This document shows, piece after piece, positions 18,195 through 26,031 of a stretch of DNA of 64,000 nt (position 1 is the first letter of the stretch; each line of letters begins with the position of its first letter). Origin of the DNA: Streptomyces sp. NBC_01255 (GTDB lineage: Bacteria > Actinomycetota > Actinomycetes > Streptomycetales > Streptomycetaceae); contig NZ_CP108474.1 in NCBI RefSeq assembly GCF_036226445.1, positions 2,294,001 through 2,358,000 of the forward strand, in the 5' to 3' direction. The notes beneath the pieces are model-generated. The model worked only from the letters and a program-made list of their open reading frames with translations, did no database searches and had not been told where the DNA came from. The translations under genes were made by a program, and so were the position numbers.

Positions 18195-18671
18195 TCAGCG
18201 GAGGCGGGCGACGCGCCAGACGGCCAGGGCGACCAGGACCGCGATCGTCGCCACGTACAGGGCGAGGACGCGCCAGTCGGGGCGCTCGCCCGAGCCGCGC
18301 TGCGGAAGGCCGGGCCACGTGTAGCCGACCTTGCGGGCGGCCATCATGCCCCAGCCCGCCGCGCAGGAACTGATGAGCAGTCCGAGCATGGCGAGGACGG
18401 CGCCGCCGTCGCCCGAACCGAAGGCGAGCGGGAACGCGAACATCAGGGAGCCGACGGCGGCGAGGCAGACGATCGGGGCGAGCTGCCAGATCCGCAGGCG
18501 CCGCTGCGGCCTGAGCTCGACCTCCACCTCGTCGGCGTCCACCTCGACGGCGGTACCTTCCGCGTCGTCAGGACCGTCCGGTGTCAGGCCCGGGGCCCCG
18601 ACCGGGGCATCGCCCGTCGAGTCGCCCAGGACCGCTTCCTGCGGTTCTCTGTCGCGAGGGCCGGCCTCCAT
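18195..18671 (-). CDS. Small integral membrane protein, unknown function
   Basis: A 158-residue protein I do not recognise as a named family. The first 65 residues are acidic and probably cytoplasmic. Three hydrophobic segments follow at about 68-85 (LAPIVCLAAVGSLMFAFPLA), 92-108 and 137-153, with a short basic tail. I chose the ATG at 18671, which has GGGGAGGG nine bases upstream, over the GTG at 18701, which has none. It lies between dapF and miaA on the same strand and seems a conserved backbone gene. Confidence 0.65.
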   Translation of the reverse strand: MEAGPRDREPQEAVLGDSTGDAPVGAPGLTPDGPDDAEGTAVEVDADEVEVELRPQRRLRIWQLAPIVCLAAVGSLMFAFPLAFGSGDGGAVLAMLGLLISSCAAGWGMMAARKVGYTWPGLPQRGSGERPDWRVLALYVATIAVLVALAVWRVARLR

Positions 18672-18779
18672 CGCCACGCGCCCTCCCCACTCGGACTCCA
18701 CTTGGTCGATCGATGCTCGATGATGGCACGCTCCTGACCGCCGAACTGACGGGCAGGGCGTCCCGATGCCATCACGTGA

Positions 18780-19718
18780 TCAGGCTGTAACCGCTCGTTC
18801 GACCAACGACAGCGCCTCTCGCGGGAGTTCCCCGCGGTGATCGGCGGCTCCGCTGAGCCAGTGGACGCGCGGGTCGCGGCGGAACCAGGAGTCCTGGCGA
18901 CGGGCGAAGCGCTTGGTGGCGCGTACGGTCTCCGCGCGCGCCTCGTCCTCGGTGCACTCCCCCGCCAGCGCGGCGAGGACCTGCTGGTAGCCGAGGGCGC
19001 GGGCGGCGGTGCGGCCCTCGCGCAGGCCCCGCGCCTCCAGGGTGCGCACCTCGTCGACGAGGCCGGCCTCCCACATCCGGTCCACGCGCGTGGCGATCCG
19101 CTCGTCCAGTTCGGGGCGGGCGACGTCGACGCCGATCTGGACGGTGTCGTAGACGGAGTCGTGTCCGGGCAGGTTGGCGGTGAAGGGCTTGCCTGTGATC
19201 TCGATGACTTCGAGCGCGCGGACGATGCGGCGTCCGTTGCTGGGCAGGATCGCGCGGGCCGCTTCGGGGTCGGCCTCGGCGAGCCGGGCGTGCAGGACGC
19301 CGGAGCCCCGCTCTTCCAGCTCGGCTTCCAGCCGGGCCCGGACGGCGGGGTCGGTGCCGGGGAACTCCAGGGCGTCGACGGCCCCCCGTACGTACAGGCC
19401 GGAACCGCCGACGAGGACGGGGGTGCGGCCGGCCGCGAGCAGCCGGTCGATCTCGGCGCGGGCCAGCCGCTGGTACTCGGCGACGCTGGCGGCCTCGGTC
19501 ACGTCCCAGATGTCGAGGAGGTGGTGCGGGACGCCGTCCCGTTCCTCCAGCGTCAGTTTGGCGGTCCCGATGTCCATCCCCCGGTAGAGCTGCATCGAGT
19601 CGGCGTTGACGACCTCGCCGCCGAGCTGCTGGGCCAGAAATACACCCAGATCGGACTTTCCGGCCGCAGTGGGACCGACGACGGCGATGACCCGCGGGGC
19701 GGGAGCTGCGCTTCTCAC
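18780..19718 (-). CDS. miaA: tRNA dimethylallyltransferase
   Basis: Adds the dimethylallyl group to A37 of tRNAs reading UNN codons. Length 312 residues, normal for the family. The P-loop GPTAAGKSDLG (15-25) is followed by NADSMQLYRGMDIGTAK, HHLLDIWDV and GGSGLYVRG. The tRNA-contact region IGVDVARPELDERIATR and FARRQDSWFRRD complete the match. The partner enzyme MiaB is about 2 kb further on the same strand, so both steps of ms2i6A formation are in this window. The start follows a poor binding site. Confidence 0.95.
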   Translation of the reverse strand: MRSAAPAPRVIAVVGPTAAGKSDLGVFLAQQLGGEVVNADSMQLYRGMDIGTAKLTLEERDGVPHHLLDIWDVTEAASVAEYQRLARAEIDRLLAAGRTPVLVGGSGLYVRGAVDALEFPGTDPAVRARLEAELEERGSGVLHARLAEADPEAARAILPSNGRRIVRALEVIEITGKPFTANLPGHDSVYDTVQIGVDVARPELDERIATRVDRMWEAGLVDEVRTLEARGLREGRTAARALGYQQVLAALAGECTEDEARAETVRATKRFARRQDSWFRRDPRVHWLSGAADHRGELPREALSLVERAVTA

Positions 19719-19857
19719 TGGACCAGTCTCGCAAACCTCAGGGCCCGTCCCCGAACGAGCTACGTGACGACCCCCATCCGGGTTCGTTGCCTGTTGCGAG
19801 GTTCCGGCCGTCGATCACCGCCGAGCCCCTCCCATCCGAGTACGCTATGGAGTGAAT

Positions 19858-20247
19858 ATGGGCGTTTTTGCAGTCTTTCGCCGTAAGAAGAAGGATGTGG
19901 TCGAGGCCTCGCCGGAGGAGACCGGGGCCGTCGTGGCGTCGCAGGACGACGAGGTGACGGAGGCGAAGTCGAAGGCTGGGACGGAGACGGAGACGACGGA
20001 GGCCGCGGAGATCCGCGCGGGAATCGACGCTGATGCCCACGCCGACACCGATGTCGAGGAAGACGTCGATGGCGGTGCCGGTGCCGGTGTCGATGCCGAT
20101 GCCCGCGTCGACGTGGATGTCGACGCCGATGCCGATCTCGATGTCGCCGACAAGGCCGAGGGTGCCTCCGACGTCGTGGAGATCCCGAAGCAGCAGTCGG
20201 CCGAGGCCGCCGCGGACAACGAGGCAGGCGAAGGCGCCCGCAAGTAG
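19858..20247 (+). CDS. Small highly acidic protein, unknown function
   Basis: A 129-residue protein with a basic amphipathic start (MGVFAVFRRKKKD) followed by an extremely acidic, Ala/Asp/Val-rich region in which a valine-aspartate dipeptide pattern repeats (about 60-100, DVDVDADADLDVADKA). No catalytic motif is visible. The ATG at 19858 has GGAG five bases upstream; an alternative GTG two codons earlier overlaps that site. The DNA shows matching GATGCCGATG-type repetition, so the region probably varies in length between strains. It precedes a small antitoxin-like gene by 77 bp on the same strand. Confidence 0.6.
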   Translation: MGVFAVFRRKKKDVVEASPEETGAVVASQDDEVTEAKSKAGTETETTEAAEIRAGIDADAHADTDVEEDVDGGAGAGVDADARVDVDVDADADLDVADKAEGASDVVEIPKQQSAEAAADNEAGEGARK

Positions 20248-20324
20248 GCCCCCGGGGTTCCTGGGGGCGATACATCGCATACGGAACACGGATCCCCCGG
20301 GGGTCCGCGGAGGGAAGGTGCCCC

Positions 20325-20582
20325 ATGGGTCTCCTGGATTCGCTGAAGGCCAAGCTCGCCCCTGCCAAGGACAAGGTGGCCGACCTCGCGCAGCAGCACG
20401 GGGGCAAGATCGACCACGGTCTCGACAAGGCGGCGAAACTGGTCGACGAGAAGACCAAGGGCAAGTACAGCGACAAGATCCAGTCCGGTACGGGCAAGGC
20501 CAAGGACGTAGTGGACCGGATCGGCCACAAGGACGACGGCACGCCCGGGAGCGGCGGCGCGACCCCGCCGCCGGCCGCCTGA
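20325..20582 (+). CDS. MT0933/Rv0909-like antitoxin-family protein (orphan)
   Basis: An 85-residue, lysine-rich helical protein. Its start (MGLLDSLKAKLAPAKDKVADL) and repeated lysine/aspartate helices match the small actinobacterial family named after the Mycobacterium MT0933/Rv0909 antitoxin. It ends in a Gly/Pro/Ala tail. The binding site GGAGGG lies about nine bases before the ATG. No toxin-like gene adjoins: the upstream gene is acidic and unrelated, and the downstream one is a convergent dioxygenase-fold protein. In streptomycetes this family may have a structural rather than a toxin-neutralising role. Confidence 0.7.
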   Translation: MGLLDSLKAKLAPAKDKVADLAQQHGGKIDHGLDKAAKLVDEKTKGKYSDKIQSGTGKAKDVVDRIGHKDDGTPGSGGATPPPAA

Positions 20583-20619
20583 CGACCGGCGTCACCCGCA
20601 GACGACAGTTCCCCTCCGC

Positions 20620-20664
20620 ACGGCGGACGGCCGCGGAGCATCATGCTCCGCGGCCGTCCGCCGT
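20620..20664. terminator. Bidirectional hairpin after the antitoxin-like gene
   Basis: A 21-bp perfect stem (20620-20640 with 20644-20664) around TCA, between convergent genes. Confidence 0.88.
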
Positions 20665-20695
20665 TCTCGCGTCACGCGTCTCGCGTGTCGTCCTG

Positions 20696-21403
20696 TCAGG
20701 ACCAGGCGGCGACGATGTACTCCACGCCGTACGGGGCGTCCTCGTGGAGGAGCCGGCCTTCCAGCCCCGCTCCCTCGGCGGCGCCCGCCAGGACCTGCCA
20801 CGGCGCGCGGCCGGCCGCCTTCAGCTCGTACGCGAGGTCCTCGTCCAGCGCGAGCAGCGCGGCCACGTCGGCCGTGCCCAGCGCGCGGGCGGCCCCGGCG
20901 TCGAAACCGGCCGCCCGCTCGTCCAGGTAGCCGGGCGCCTTCACGGTCCGGCAGGCGCTGCCGTCACCCATCACGAGGAGCGCGACCCGCCCGGCGGAGG
21001 CGGCGAGTTCACGGCCGGTCGCGGCGCAGGCCTCCGCCGTCTCCCGCTCGCCCACGCCCCGGCCCTCGACGGGCGCGTCGGCCCAGTCGGCGCGGCCGAG
21101 CAGCCAGGCGCCGACGGCGAGGCTCGCGGGCAGGGGACGGTCGGCGGCGGGCCCGTCACCGAGCCGTACGGAGAGGTCGACGCCGAAGCCGGCGAAGGAA
21201 CCCGTCGAACCGGCCGGGAAGACGCCGGCGGTGTCCGCGGCGGCGGGGCCGACGACGTACAGCCGGTCGGGGCGCGAGGCGGCGAGCAGTCCGACGGCGT
21301 CGGCGCAGGCGGTGCGCGCGGCGTCCAGCTCGGGGACGGCGCCGGTCGCGACCTCGGGCAGGAGGAGCGGCGGACAGGGGCAGACGGCTGCGGCGACAAG
21401 CAT
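20696..21403 (-). CDS. Class III extradiol dioxygenase (LigB)-fold protein
   Basis: A 235-residue protein resembling the class III extradiol ring-cleavage dioxygenase superfamily, here the divergent conserved actinobacterial form whose catalytic role is unproven. Seen: LVAAAVCPCPPLLLPEV at the N-terminus (where the family usually has a metal-binding His), RLYVVGPAAADT, VALLVMGDGSACRT and YGVEYIVAAWS. The typical iron-binding His pair is not evident, so it may not be a dioxygenase. The ATG at 21403 has only a weak site (AGGG). It is transcribed in the same direction as miaB and lies 178 bp downstream of it. Confidence 0.65.
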   Translation of the reverse strand: MLVAAAVCPCPPLLLPEVATGAVPELDAARTACADAVGLLAASRPDRLYVVGPAAADTAGVFPAGSTGSFAGFGVDLSVRLGDGPAADRPLPASLAVGAWLLGRADWADAPVEGRGVGERETAEACAATGRELAASAGRVALLVMGDGSACRTVKAPGYLDERAAGFDAGAARALGTADVAALLALDEDLAYELKAAGRAPWQVLAGAAEGAGLEGRLLHEDAPYGVEYIVAAWS

Positions 21404-21549
21404 GATCCGCACCCTACTGCGCGGCCACGCCCGCTCCCCCGCCGACGCCGGGCGCCGTGCCCTCACGGTCACCGGGCGCCGCACCCCATGGCCGCCGGGC
21501 GCCGCGCCGTGATGGCCGGCCCCGGAGTGCCGCGCCCTCGACGTCCCTG

Positions 21550-21577
21550 GACGCGCGCGCCCTCACGCGCGCGCCCT
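21550..21577. repeat. 14-bp tandem duplication just after the miaB stop
   Basis: Two identical units (21550-21563, 21564-21577) of GC alternation followed by CCTC, starting four bases beyond the miaB stop codon. Confidence 0.85.
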
Positions 21578-21581
21578 CGTG

Positions 21582-23111
21582 TCAGTGGCTCCCGCAGGCC
21601 GGGGCGTCGGCTGCCGGGAGCGGCTCCGGGACGCCGATCTTCGGGAGGCCGAGGAGCACGCCCGCCGGCTTCGCGGCGGCCGCCGTGGTGCGCTTCTCCC
21701 AGGCGTCACCGGCGCGGGTACGGCGTACCGACTCCGTCGGGCCCTCGGCGAGCAGGTGGTGCGGGGCGGCGTAGGTGATCTCGACGGTCACGACGTCGCC
21801 GGGCCGGACGTCCTGCTCCGGCTTGGTGAAGTGGACGAGCCGGTTGTCGGGGGCGCGGCCGGAGAGGCGGTGCGTGGCGCCGTCCTTGCGGCCCTCGCCC
21901 TCGGCGACCATGACCTCCAGGGTGCGGCCGACCTGCTTCTTGTTCTCCTCCCAGGAGATCTCCTCCTGGAGCGCGACGAGGCGCATGTAGCGCTCCTGCA
22001 CGACGTCCTTGGGGATCTGGCCGTCCATCTCGGCGGCCGGAGTGCCGGGGCGCTTGGAGTACTGGAAGGTGAAGGCGTTCGCGAAGCGGGCCTCGCGGAC
22101 GGCGTGCATCGTCTGCTCGAAGTCCTCCTCGGTCTCGCCGGGGAAGCCCACGATGATGTCGGTGGAGATGGCGGCGTGCGGAATGGCCGCGCGGACCTTC
22201 TCGATGATCCCGAGGAAACGCTCCTGCCGGTACGAGCGGCGCATCGCCTTGAGGATCGAGTCCGAGCCGGACTGCATCGGCATGTGCAGCTGCGGCATCA
22301 CGTTCGGCGTCTCGGCCATCGCCGCGATCACGTCGTCGGTGAAGTCCCGGGGGTGCGGGGAGGTGAAGCGGACCCGCTCCAGGCCCTCGATCTGGCCGCA
22401 GGCCCGCAGCAGCTTGGAGAAGGCCTCGCGGTCGCCCAGGTCCGATCCGTACGCGTTGACGTTCTGGCCGAGCAGGGTGATCTCGGAGACGCCCTCGGCG
22501 ACCAGGGCCTCGATCTCGGCGAGGATGTCGCCGGGACGGCGGTCCTCCTCCTTGCCGCGCAGCGCCGGGACGATGCAGAAGGTGCAGGTGTTGTTGCAGC
22601 CGACGGAGATCGAGACCCAGGCGGCGTAGGCGGACTCGCGCCGGGTCGGCAGCGTGGAGGGGAAGGCCTCCAGCGACTCGGCGATCTCGATCTGCGCCTC
22701 CTCCTGGATGCGGGCGCGCTCCAGGAGCACCGGCAGCTTGCCGATGTTGTGCGTACCGAAGACCACGTCGACCCAGGGGGCCCTCTTGACGATGGTGTCG
22801 CGGTCCTTCTGGGCGAGGCAGCCGCCGACGGCGATCTGCATGCCCGGGCGCGTGGTCTTCATCGGGGCGAGCCGGCCGAGGTTGCCGTACAGCTTGTTGT
22901 CGGCGTTCTCCCGCACCGCGCAGGTGTTGAAGACCACGACGTCGGCGTCGCCGTCGGACCCGCGGGGGGCCTTGACGTAGCCCGCCTCTTCCAGCAGACC
23001 GGAGAGCCGCTCGGAGTCGTGCACGTTCATCTGGCACCCGTAGGTACGAATCTCGTAGGTCTTGGATCCTTCAACGCTCACTGCGGGACTCCGGTCGCTG
23101 CTGCTGGTCAT
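21582..23111 (-). CDS. miaB: tRNA-2-methylthio-N6-dimethylallyladenosine synthase
   Basis: Radical-SAM methylthiotransferase acting on i6A37 of tRNA. An N-terminal UPF0004 domain with three cluster cysteines (C26 in TYGCQMN, C64 in FNTCAV, C98 in GGCLAQ) is followed by the radical-SAM triad CNNTCTFC (C172, C176, C179). A C-terminal TRAM domain ([15 protein letters not shown]) is then followed by an extra 50-residue tail ending APACGSH, typical of actinobacteria. Length 509 residues. It acts after MiaA, encoded about 2 kb away. Confidence 0.96.
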   Translation of the reverse strand: MTSSSDRSPAVSVEGSKTYEIRTYGCQMNVHDSERLSGLLEEAGYVKAPRGSDGDADVVVFNTCAVRENADNKLYGNLGRLAPMKTTRPGMQIAVGGCLAQKDRDTIVKRAPWVDVVFGTHNIGKLPVLLERARIQEEAQIEIAESLEAFPSTLPTRRESAYAAWVSISVGCNNTCTFCIVPALRGKEEDRRPGDILAEIEALVAEGVSEITLLGQNVNAYGSDLGDREAFSKLLRACGQIEGLERVRFTSPHPRDFTDDVIAAMAETPNVMPQLHMPMQSGSDSILKAMRRSYRQERFLGIIEKVRAAIPHAAISTDIIVGFPGETEEDFEQTMHAVREARFANAFTFQYSKRPGTPAAEMDGQIPKDVVQERYMRLVALQEEISWEENKKQVGRTLEVMVAEGEGRKDGATHRLSGRAPDNRLVHFTKPEQDVRPGDVVTVEITYAAPHHLLAEGPTESVRRTRAGDAWEKRTTAAAAKPAGVLLGLPKIGVPEPLPAADAPACGSH

Positions 23112-23178
23112 GAGTCACCAGGGTAGGCGGTCCGGGGAGTGCCCCCGCTGGTTCTCGTCGACCCGTTCACACACAGGC

Positions 23179-23194
23179 ATGTTCGTTCGAACAT
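23179..23194. promoter_or_regulatory. Perfect inverted repeat upstream of the DeoR gene (candidate operator)
   Basis: ATGTTCG-TT-CGAACAT, seven-base arms with a two-base centre, ending 20 bp before the DeoR-family start codon and lying in the miaB/deoR divergent gap. The position suits autoregulation. The half-site order (GTTC then GAAC) is opposite to a LexA box. Confidence 0.6.
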
Positions 23195-23214
23195 CATCGT
23201 GATAGAAATGGGTC

Positions 23215-24000
23215 ATGGGTGTCGCCAATCGTCTGGACCTGACCCTGCGATTGGTGCAGGGCTCCGACCGGGTTTCCGTGTCGGAGCTCTCCCGTCGACT
23301 GGGCGTATCGGAGATGACCGTCCGCAGGGACCTCGACGCGCTGGAGCGTCAGGGCCTCGTGCGCCGGGTGCACGGCGGCGCCGTCGCCACCCGCGTACGC
23401 GACGAACACGCCGGCTTCTCGGCGCGCGAGCCGTGGCAGGCCGCCACCAAGGACCGCCTGGGCGCGGCAGCGGCCGCGCTGGTCGAGCCGGGGTCACGCG
23501 TCCTCCTGGACGCGGGGACCACGACCGTGCACGTGGCCGAGCACCTGGCCGCCCGGGGCCCGCTGACGGTCGCCGTGCTCAGCATCCAGGCGGCGGTGGT
23601 CCTGGCCGACAGACCGGGGATCGACCTCCTGCTCGTCGGCGGCCGGTCGCGTCCCGGCGAGCGGTCCCTCGTCGGCCCGCTCGCGCTGCGCACGCTGGAA
23701 TCGCTGGCCTTCGACTGCTTCCTGATGTCCATCGGCGGGGTGCACGCCGAACACGGCTGGTCGGAGTTCTCCCTGGACGACGCGGCCGTCAAGCAGGCCG
23801 GACTCGCCCGGGCCGACCGTACGGTCGCGGTGGCGGACGCCACCAAGCTCGGCGTGCGGGCGTTCAGCCGGGTCGCCGAGCTGGACGTGGCGCACCACTT
23901 CGTCACCGACCGGGCCGCCGAGGACGCCGCCACGCACCCCGGTGGCCCCCAGACGCTGGACGCGCTGCGGGACGCGGGCGTCGACGTACACCTGGCCTGA
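23215..24000 (+). CDS. DeoR-family transcriptional regulator
   Basis: A 261-residue DeoR/GlpR-type regulator. The N-terminal winged helix shows the family signature (VSVSELSRRLGVSEMTVRRD, about 20-40). The C-terminal DeoRC sensor, which binds sugar phosphates or related effectors, contains LLDAGTTTVHVAEHL, LLVGGRSRPGERSLVG and ADATKLGVRAFSRV. It is divergent from miaB and followed on the same strand by a DUF4406 gene and a Nudix hydrolase, its likely targets along with itself. An operator-like dyad lies just upstream. The effector cannot be inferred. No strong ribosome binding site is present. Confidence 0.88.
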   Translation: MGVANRLDLTLRLVQGSDRVSVSELSRRLGVSEMTVRRDLDALERQGLVRRVHGGAVATRVRDEHAGFSAREPWQAATKDRLGAAAAALVEPGSRVLLDAGTTTVHVAEHLAARGPLTVAVLSIQAAVVLADRPGIDLLLVGGRSRPGERSLVGPLALRTLESLAFDCFLMSIGGVHAEHGWSEFSLDDAAVKQAGLARADRTVAVADATKLGVRAFSRVAELDVAHHFVTDRAAEDAATHPGGPQTLDALRDAGVDVHLA

Positions 24001-24053
24001 AACAGCCCACCGCACCGGCGCCTGGGCCCGTACCTGGGCCGGTGCTGCGCACT

Positions 24054-24093
24054 CCGTGCTCGTACCCCGTGCTTCGTACCCCGTGCTCGTACC
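24054..24093. repeat. 13/14-bp tandem repeat x3 upstream of the DUF4406 gene
   Basis: Three consecutive copies of CCGTGCT(T)CGTACC (24054-24066, 24067-24080, 24081-24093) running straight into the ribosome binding site GAGGAG of the next gene. Confidence 0.85.
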
Positions 24094-24109
24094 GAGGAGT
24101 GATCCGCTC

Positions 24110-24502
24110 GTGACCACCGTTCCCCGCCCGCTGATGATCCTCGTCGCCGGCCCCTACCGCTCGGGCACCGGCGACGACCCCCTCAAGCTCGAAGCCAACG
24201 TGCGGGCGATGAACGAGGTCGCTCTCGTCCTCTTCCGCGCCGGGCACCTGCCCGTCACCGGCGAGGCCCTCGCCCTCCCGCTCCTGGAGACGGCCGGCGG
24301 CGCCCGCCCCGGCGACGCGCTCTTCGACGAGATCTTCCACCCGGTCGCCGAGCGGCTGCTCTCCCGCTGCGACGCGGTCCTGCGGATCGGCGGGCCCTCC
24401 GCGGGGGCGGACATGATGGTCGACCAGGCCCGCGCGCAGGGCAAGGACGTCTACGGTTCCGTGGCAGCGATCCCGTCCGTCGTCCCGGCCGACGCCCGAT
24501 GA
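24110..24502 (+). CDS. DUF4406 (nucleoside deoxyribosyltransferase-fold) protein
   Basis: A 130-residue protein of the DUF4406 type, related in fold to nucleoside 2-deoxyribosyltransferases. Seen: the first strand with LMILVAGPYRSGTGDDP, a helix ANVRAMNEVALVLFRAGH, and the late motif CDAVLRIGGPSAGADMMVDQA. The GTG at 24110 has GAGGAG about ten bases upstream; the open frame begins earlier inside the DeoR gene without a site. Its stop overlaps the start of the Nudix gene by four bases (ATGA), so the two are translationally coupled. Substrate unknown; a nucleotide or nucleotide-sugar is the natural guess. Confidence 0.75.
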   Translation: MTTVPRPLMILVAGPYRSGTGDDPLKLEANVRAMNEVALVLFRAGHLPVTGEALALPLLETAGGARPGDALFDEIFHPVAERLLSRCDAVLRIGGPSAGADMMVDQARAQGKDVYGSVAAIPSVVPADAR

Positions 24503-25158
24503 CCGCCGGCGTCGACACCCCCGACCGCCGCGGCCGCACCGGCCTCGACCGGCAGGGCCGCGACCTGACCGGCAACCCGCGCGTGCGGATCCGTGACGTG
24601 GAGGTGCTCTCCTGCGACTGGTACGTGCTGCGCAAGACGACCTTCGACTACCGGCACAGCGACGGGCACTGGAGCCGCGAGCAGCGCGAGACCCACGACC
24701 GCGGCGACGGCGCGACCGTCCTCCTCCACAACAGCGCACGCCGTACGGTGCTGCTGACCCGTCAGTTCCGCCTCCCCGCCTACGTCAACGGGCACCCCGA
24801 CGGCATGCTGCTCGAAACCGCCGCCGGACTCCTGGACGACGAGAGCCCGGAGGAGGCGATCCGGCGGGAGGCCGCCGAGGAGACCGGGCACACCATCGGG
24901 GCCGCCGAGCACGTCTTCGACGTCTACATGAGCCCCGGCTCGGTCACCGAGCGGCTGCACTTCTTCGCCGCCCCCTACGACGCGGCGGAGTTCGCCGGCG
25001 GTGGCGGCGGAATCGCCGCCGAGGGCGAGGACATCACGACCGTGGAGCTCCCCTTCGCCGAGGCGCTCGCCATGGTCCGTGACGGCCGGATCGCCGACGC
25101 CAAGACCATCATGCTGCTCCAGTGGGCGGCGCTCGACGGACCGTTCCGGCCGGAGTGA
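24499..25158 (+). CDS. Nudix hydrolase (GDP-mannose pyrophosphatase NudK-like)
   Basis: A 219-residue Nudix hydrolase. The Nudix box is complete (ETAAGLLDDESPEEAIRREAAEETG, about 110-134, with the REx2E core EAAEETG). The surroundings (VLLTRQFRLPAYVNGH before it, YMSPGSVTERLHFFAAPY after it) match the NudK/ADP-ribose pyrophosphatase group that cleaves nucleotide-sugars. It is coupled to the DUF4406 gene by an ATGA overlap and downstream of a DeoR regulator. A small hairpin follows the stop. Confidence 0.85.
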   Translation: MTAGVDTPDRRGRTGLDRQGRDLTGNPRVRIRDVEVLSCDWYVLRKTTFDYRHSDGHWSREQRETHDRGDGATVLLHNSARRTVLLTRQFRLPAYVNGHPDGMLLETAAGLLDDESPEEAIRREAAEETGHTIGAAEHVFDVYMSPGSVTERLHFFAAPYDAAEFAGGGGGIAAEGEDITTVELPFAEALAMVRDGRIADAKTIMLLQWAALDGPFRPE

Positions 25159-25162
25159 CGAC

Positions 25163-25180
25163 CCTGCGGTTTTCCGCAGG
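25163..25180 (+). terminator. Hairpin after the Nudix gene
   Basis: CCTGCGG-TTTT-CCGCAGG, seven-base perfect stem four bases beyond the stop. A second stem (AGCCCC/GGGGCT, 25194-25210) follows. Confidence 0.7.
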
Positions 25181-25285
25181 AAGCCGGGTGGGAAGCCCCA
25201 TACCGGGGCTGAGCTGGGATTTCTAGGTTGGAGGTGTGCCGGGGAGATCGCCCCGGCGCCTCCCTCGCCGCTTGGAGACCCCGTC

Positions 25286-25960
25286 ATGCCGCTCGCCCAC
25301 CAGCTCCTTCCGGCCCAGGCCGCCCAGGAACCCGCCGGCGGTGTCGCCGGGTGGGCCGCCGGCCTCGTCGAGACGATGGGCGGGCCCGGGGCCGGGCTCG
25401 CCATCGCGCTGGAGAACCTGTTCCCGCCGCTGCCCAGCGAGGTGATCCTGCCGCTGACCGGCTTCGCCGCCGGGCAGGGGGTGATCAGCCTGGCCTCGGC
25501 GCTGTTCTGGACGACCCTGGGCTCGGTCGTCGGGGCGGTGGCCCTCTACTGGATCGGTGCGCTGTTCGGGCGGCGGCGCATGCACGCGCTCTGGGCGCGG
25601 CTGCCCCTCGTGAAGGTCTCCGATCTGGAGCGCACCGAGGAGTGGTTCGCGCGGCACGGCACCAAGGCGGTGCTCCTGGGGCGGATGGTGCCGATCTTCC
25701 GCAGTCTGATCTCCGTGCCGGCCGGCGTCGAGCGGATGCCGGTGCCTCTCTTCCTCCTCCTCACGACGGTCGGCAGCCTCGTCTGGAACAGCGTGCTCGT
25801 GATGGCCGGTTACTGGCTCGGGGACCGCTGGGACCTGGTCGAGGGGTACGTCGGCGTGCTGTCCAAGGCCGTCCTCGTACTGGCGCTCGTGGCCCTGGCC
25901 GCGTATCTGGCCGTACGGCTCCGGGGGCGCGGGCGCGCCCAGCACCGCCGCACCTCGTGA
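25286..25960 (+). CDS. DedA-family membrane protein
   Basis: A 224-residue DedA/SNARE-associated (VTT) family protein; members flip undecaprenyl phosphate or phospholipids. Seen: ENLFPPLPSEVILPLTGF near the N-terminus (the conserved E-x-PxP-x-E region), GALFGRRRMHALW, and the signature GRMVPIFRSLISVPAGVERM with the essential arginine. Four or five hydrophobic helices. The ATG at 25286 has GGAG eight bases upstream. It stands as a single gene. Confidence 0.9.
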   Translation: MPLAHQLLPAQAAQEPAGGVAGWAAGLVETMGGPGAGLAIALENLFPPLPSEVILPLTGFAAGQGVISLASALFWTTLGSVVGAVALYWIGALFGRRRMHALWARLPLVKVSDLERTEEWFARHGTKAVLLGRMVPIFRSLISVPAGVERMPVPLFLLLTTVGSLVWNSVLVMAGYWLGDRWDLVEGYVGVLSKAVLVLALVALAAYLAVRLRGRGRAQHRRTS

Positions 25961-26031
25961 CCGGCGGGCGCGGACACGTACCCTCCGGACGATCTTGTAC
26001 GGCCCCGGGGCCGGCACTAGCCTCGGGAACC

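Noticed and set aside
20325..20582. A complete toxin-antitoxin module
   Set aside because: No toxin-like gene adjoins the antitoxin-family protein on either side.
23179..23194. The ATGTTCG/CGAACAT dyad as a LexA site
   Set aside because: Half-sites are in the opposite order (GTTC...GAAC), and the position fits DeoR autoregulation better.
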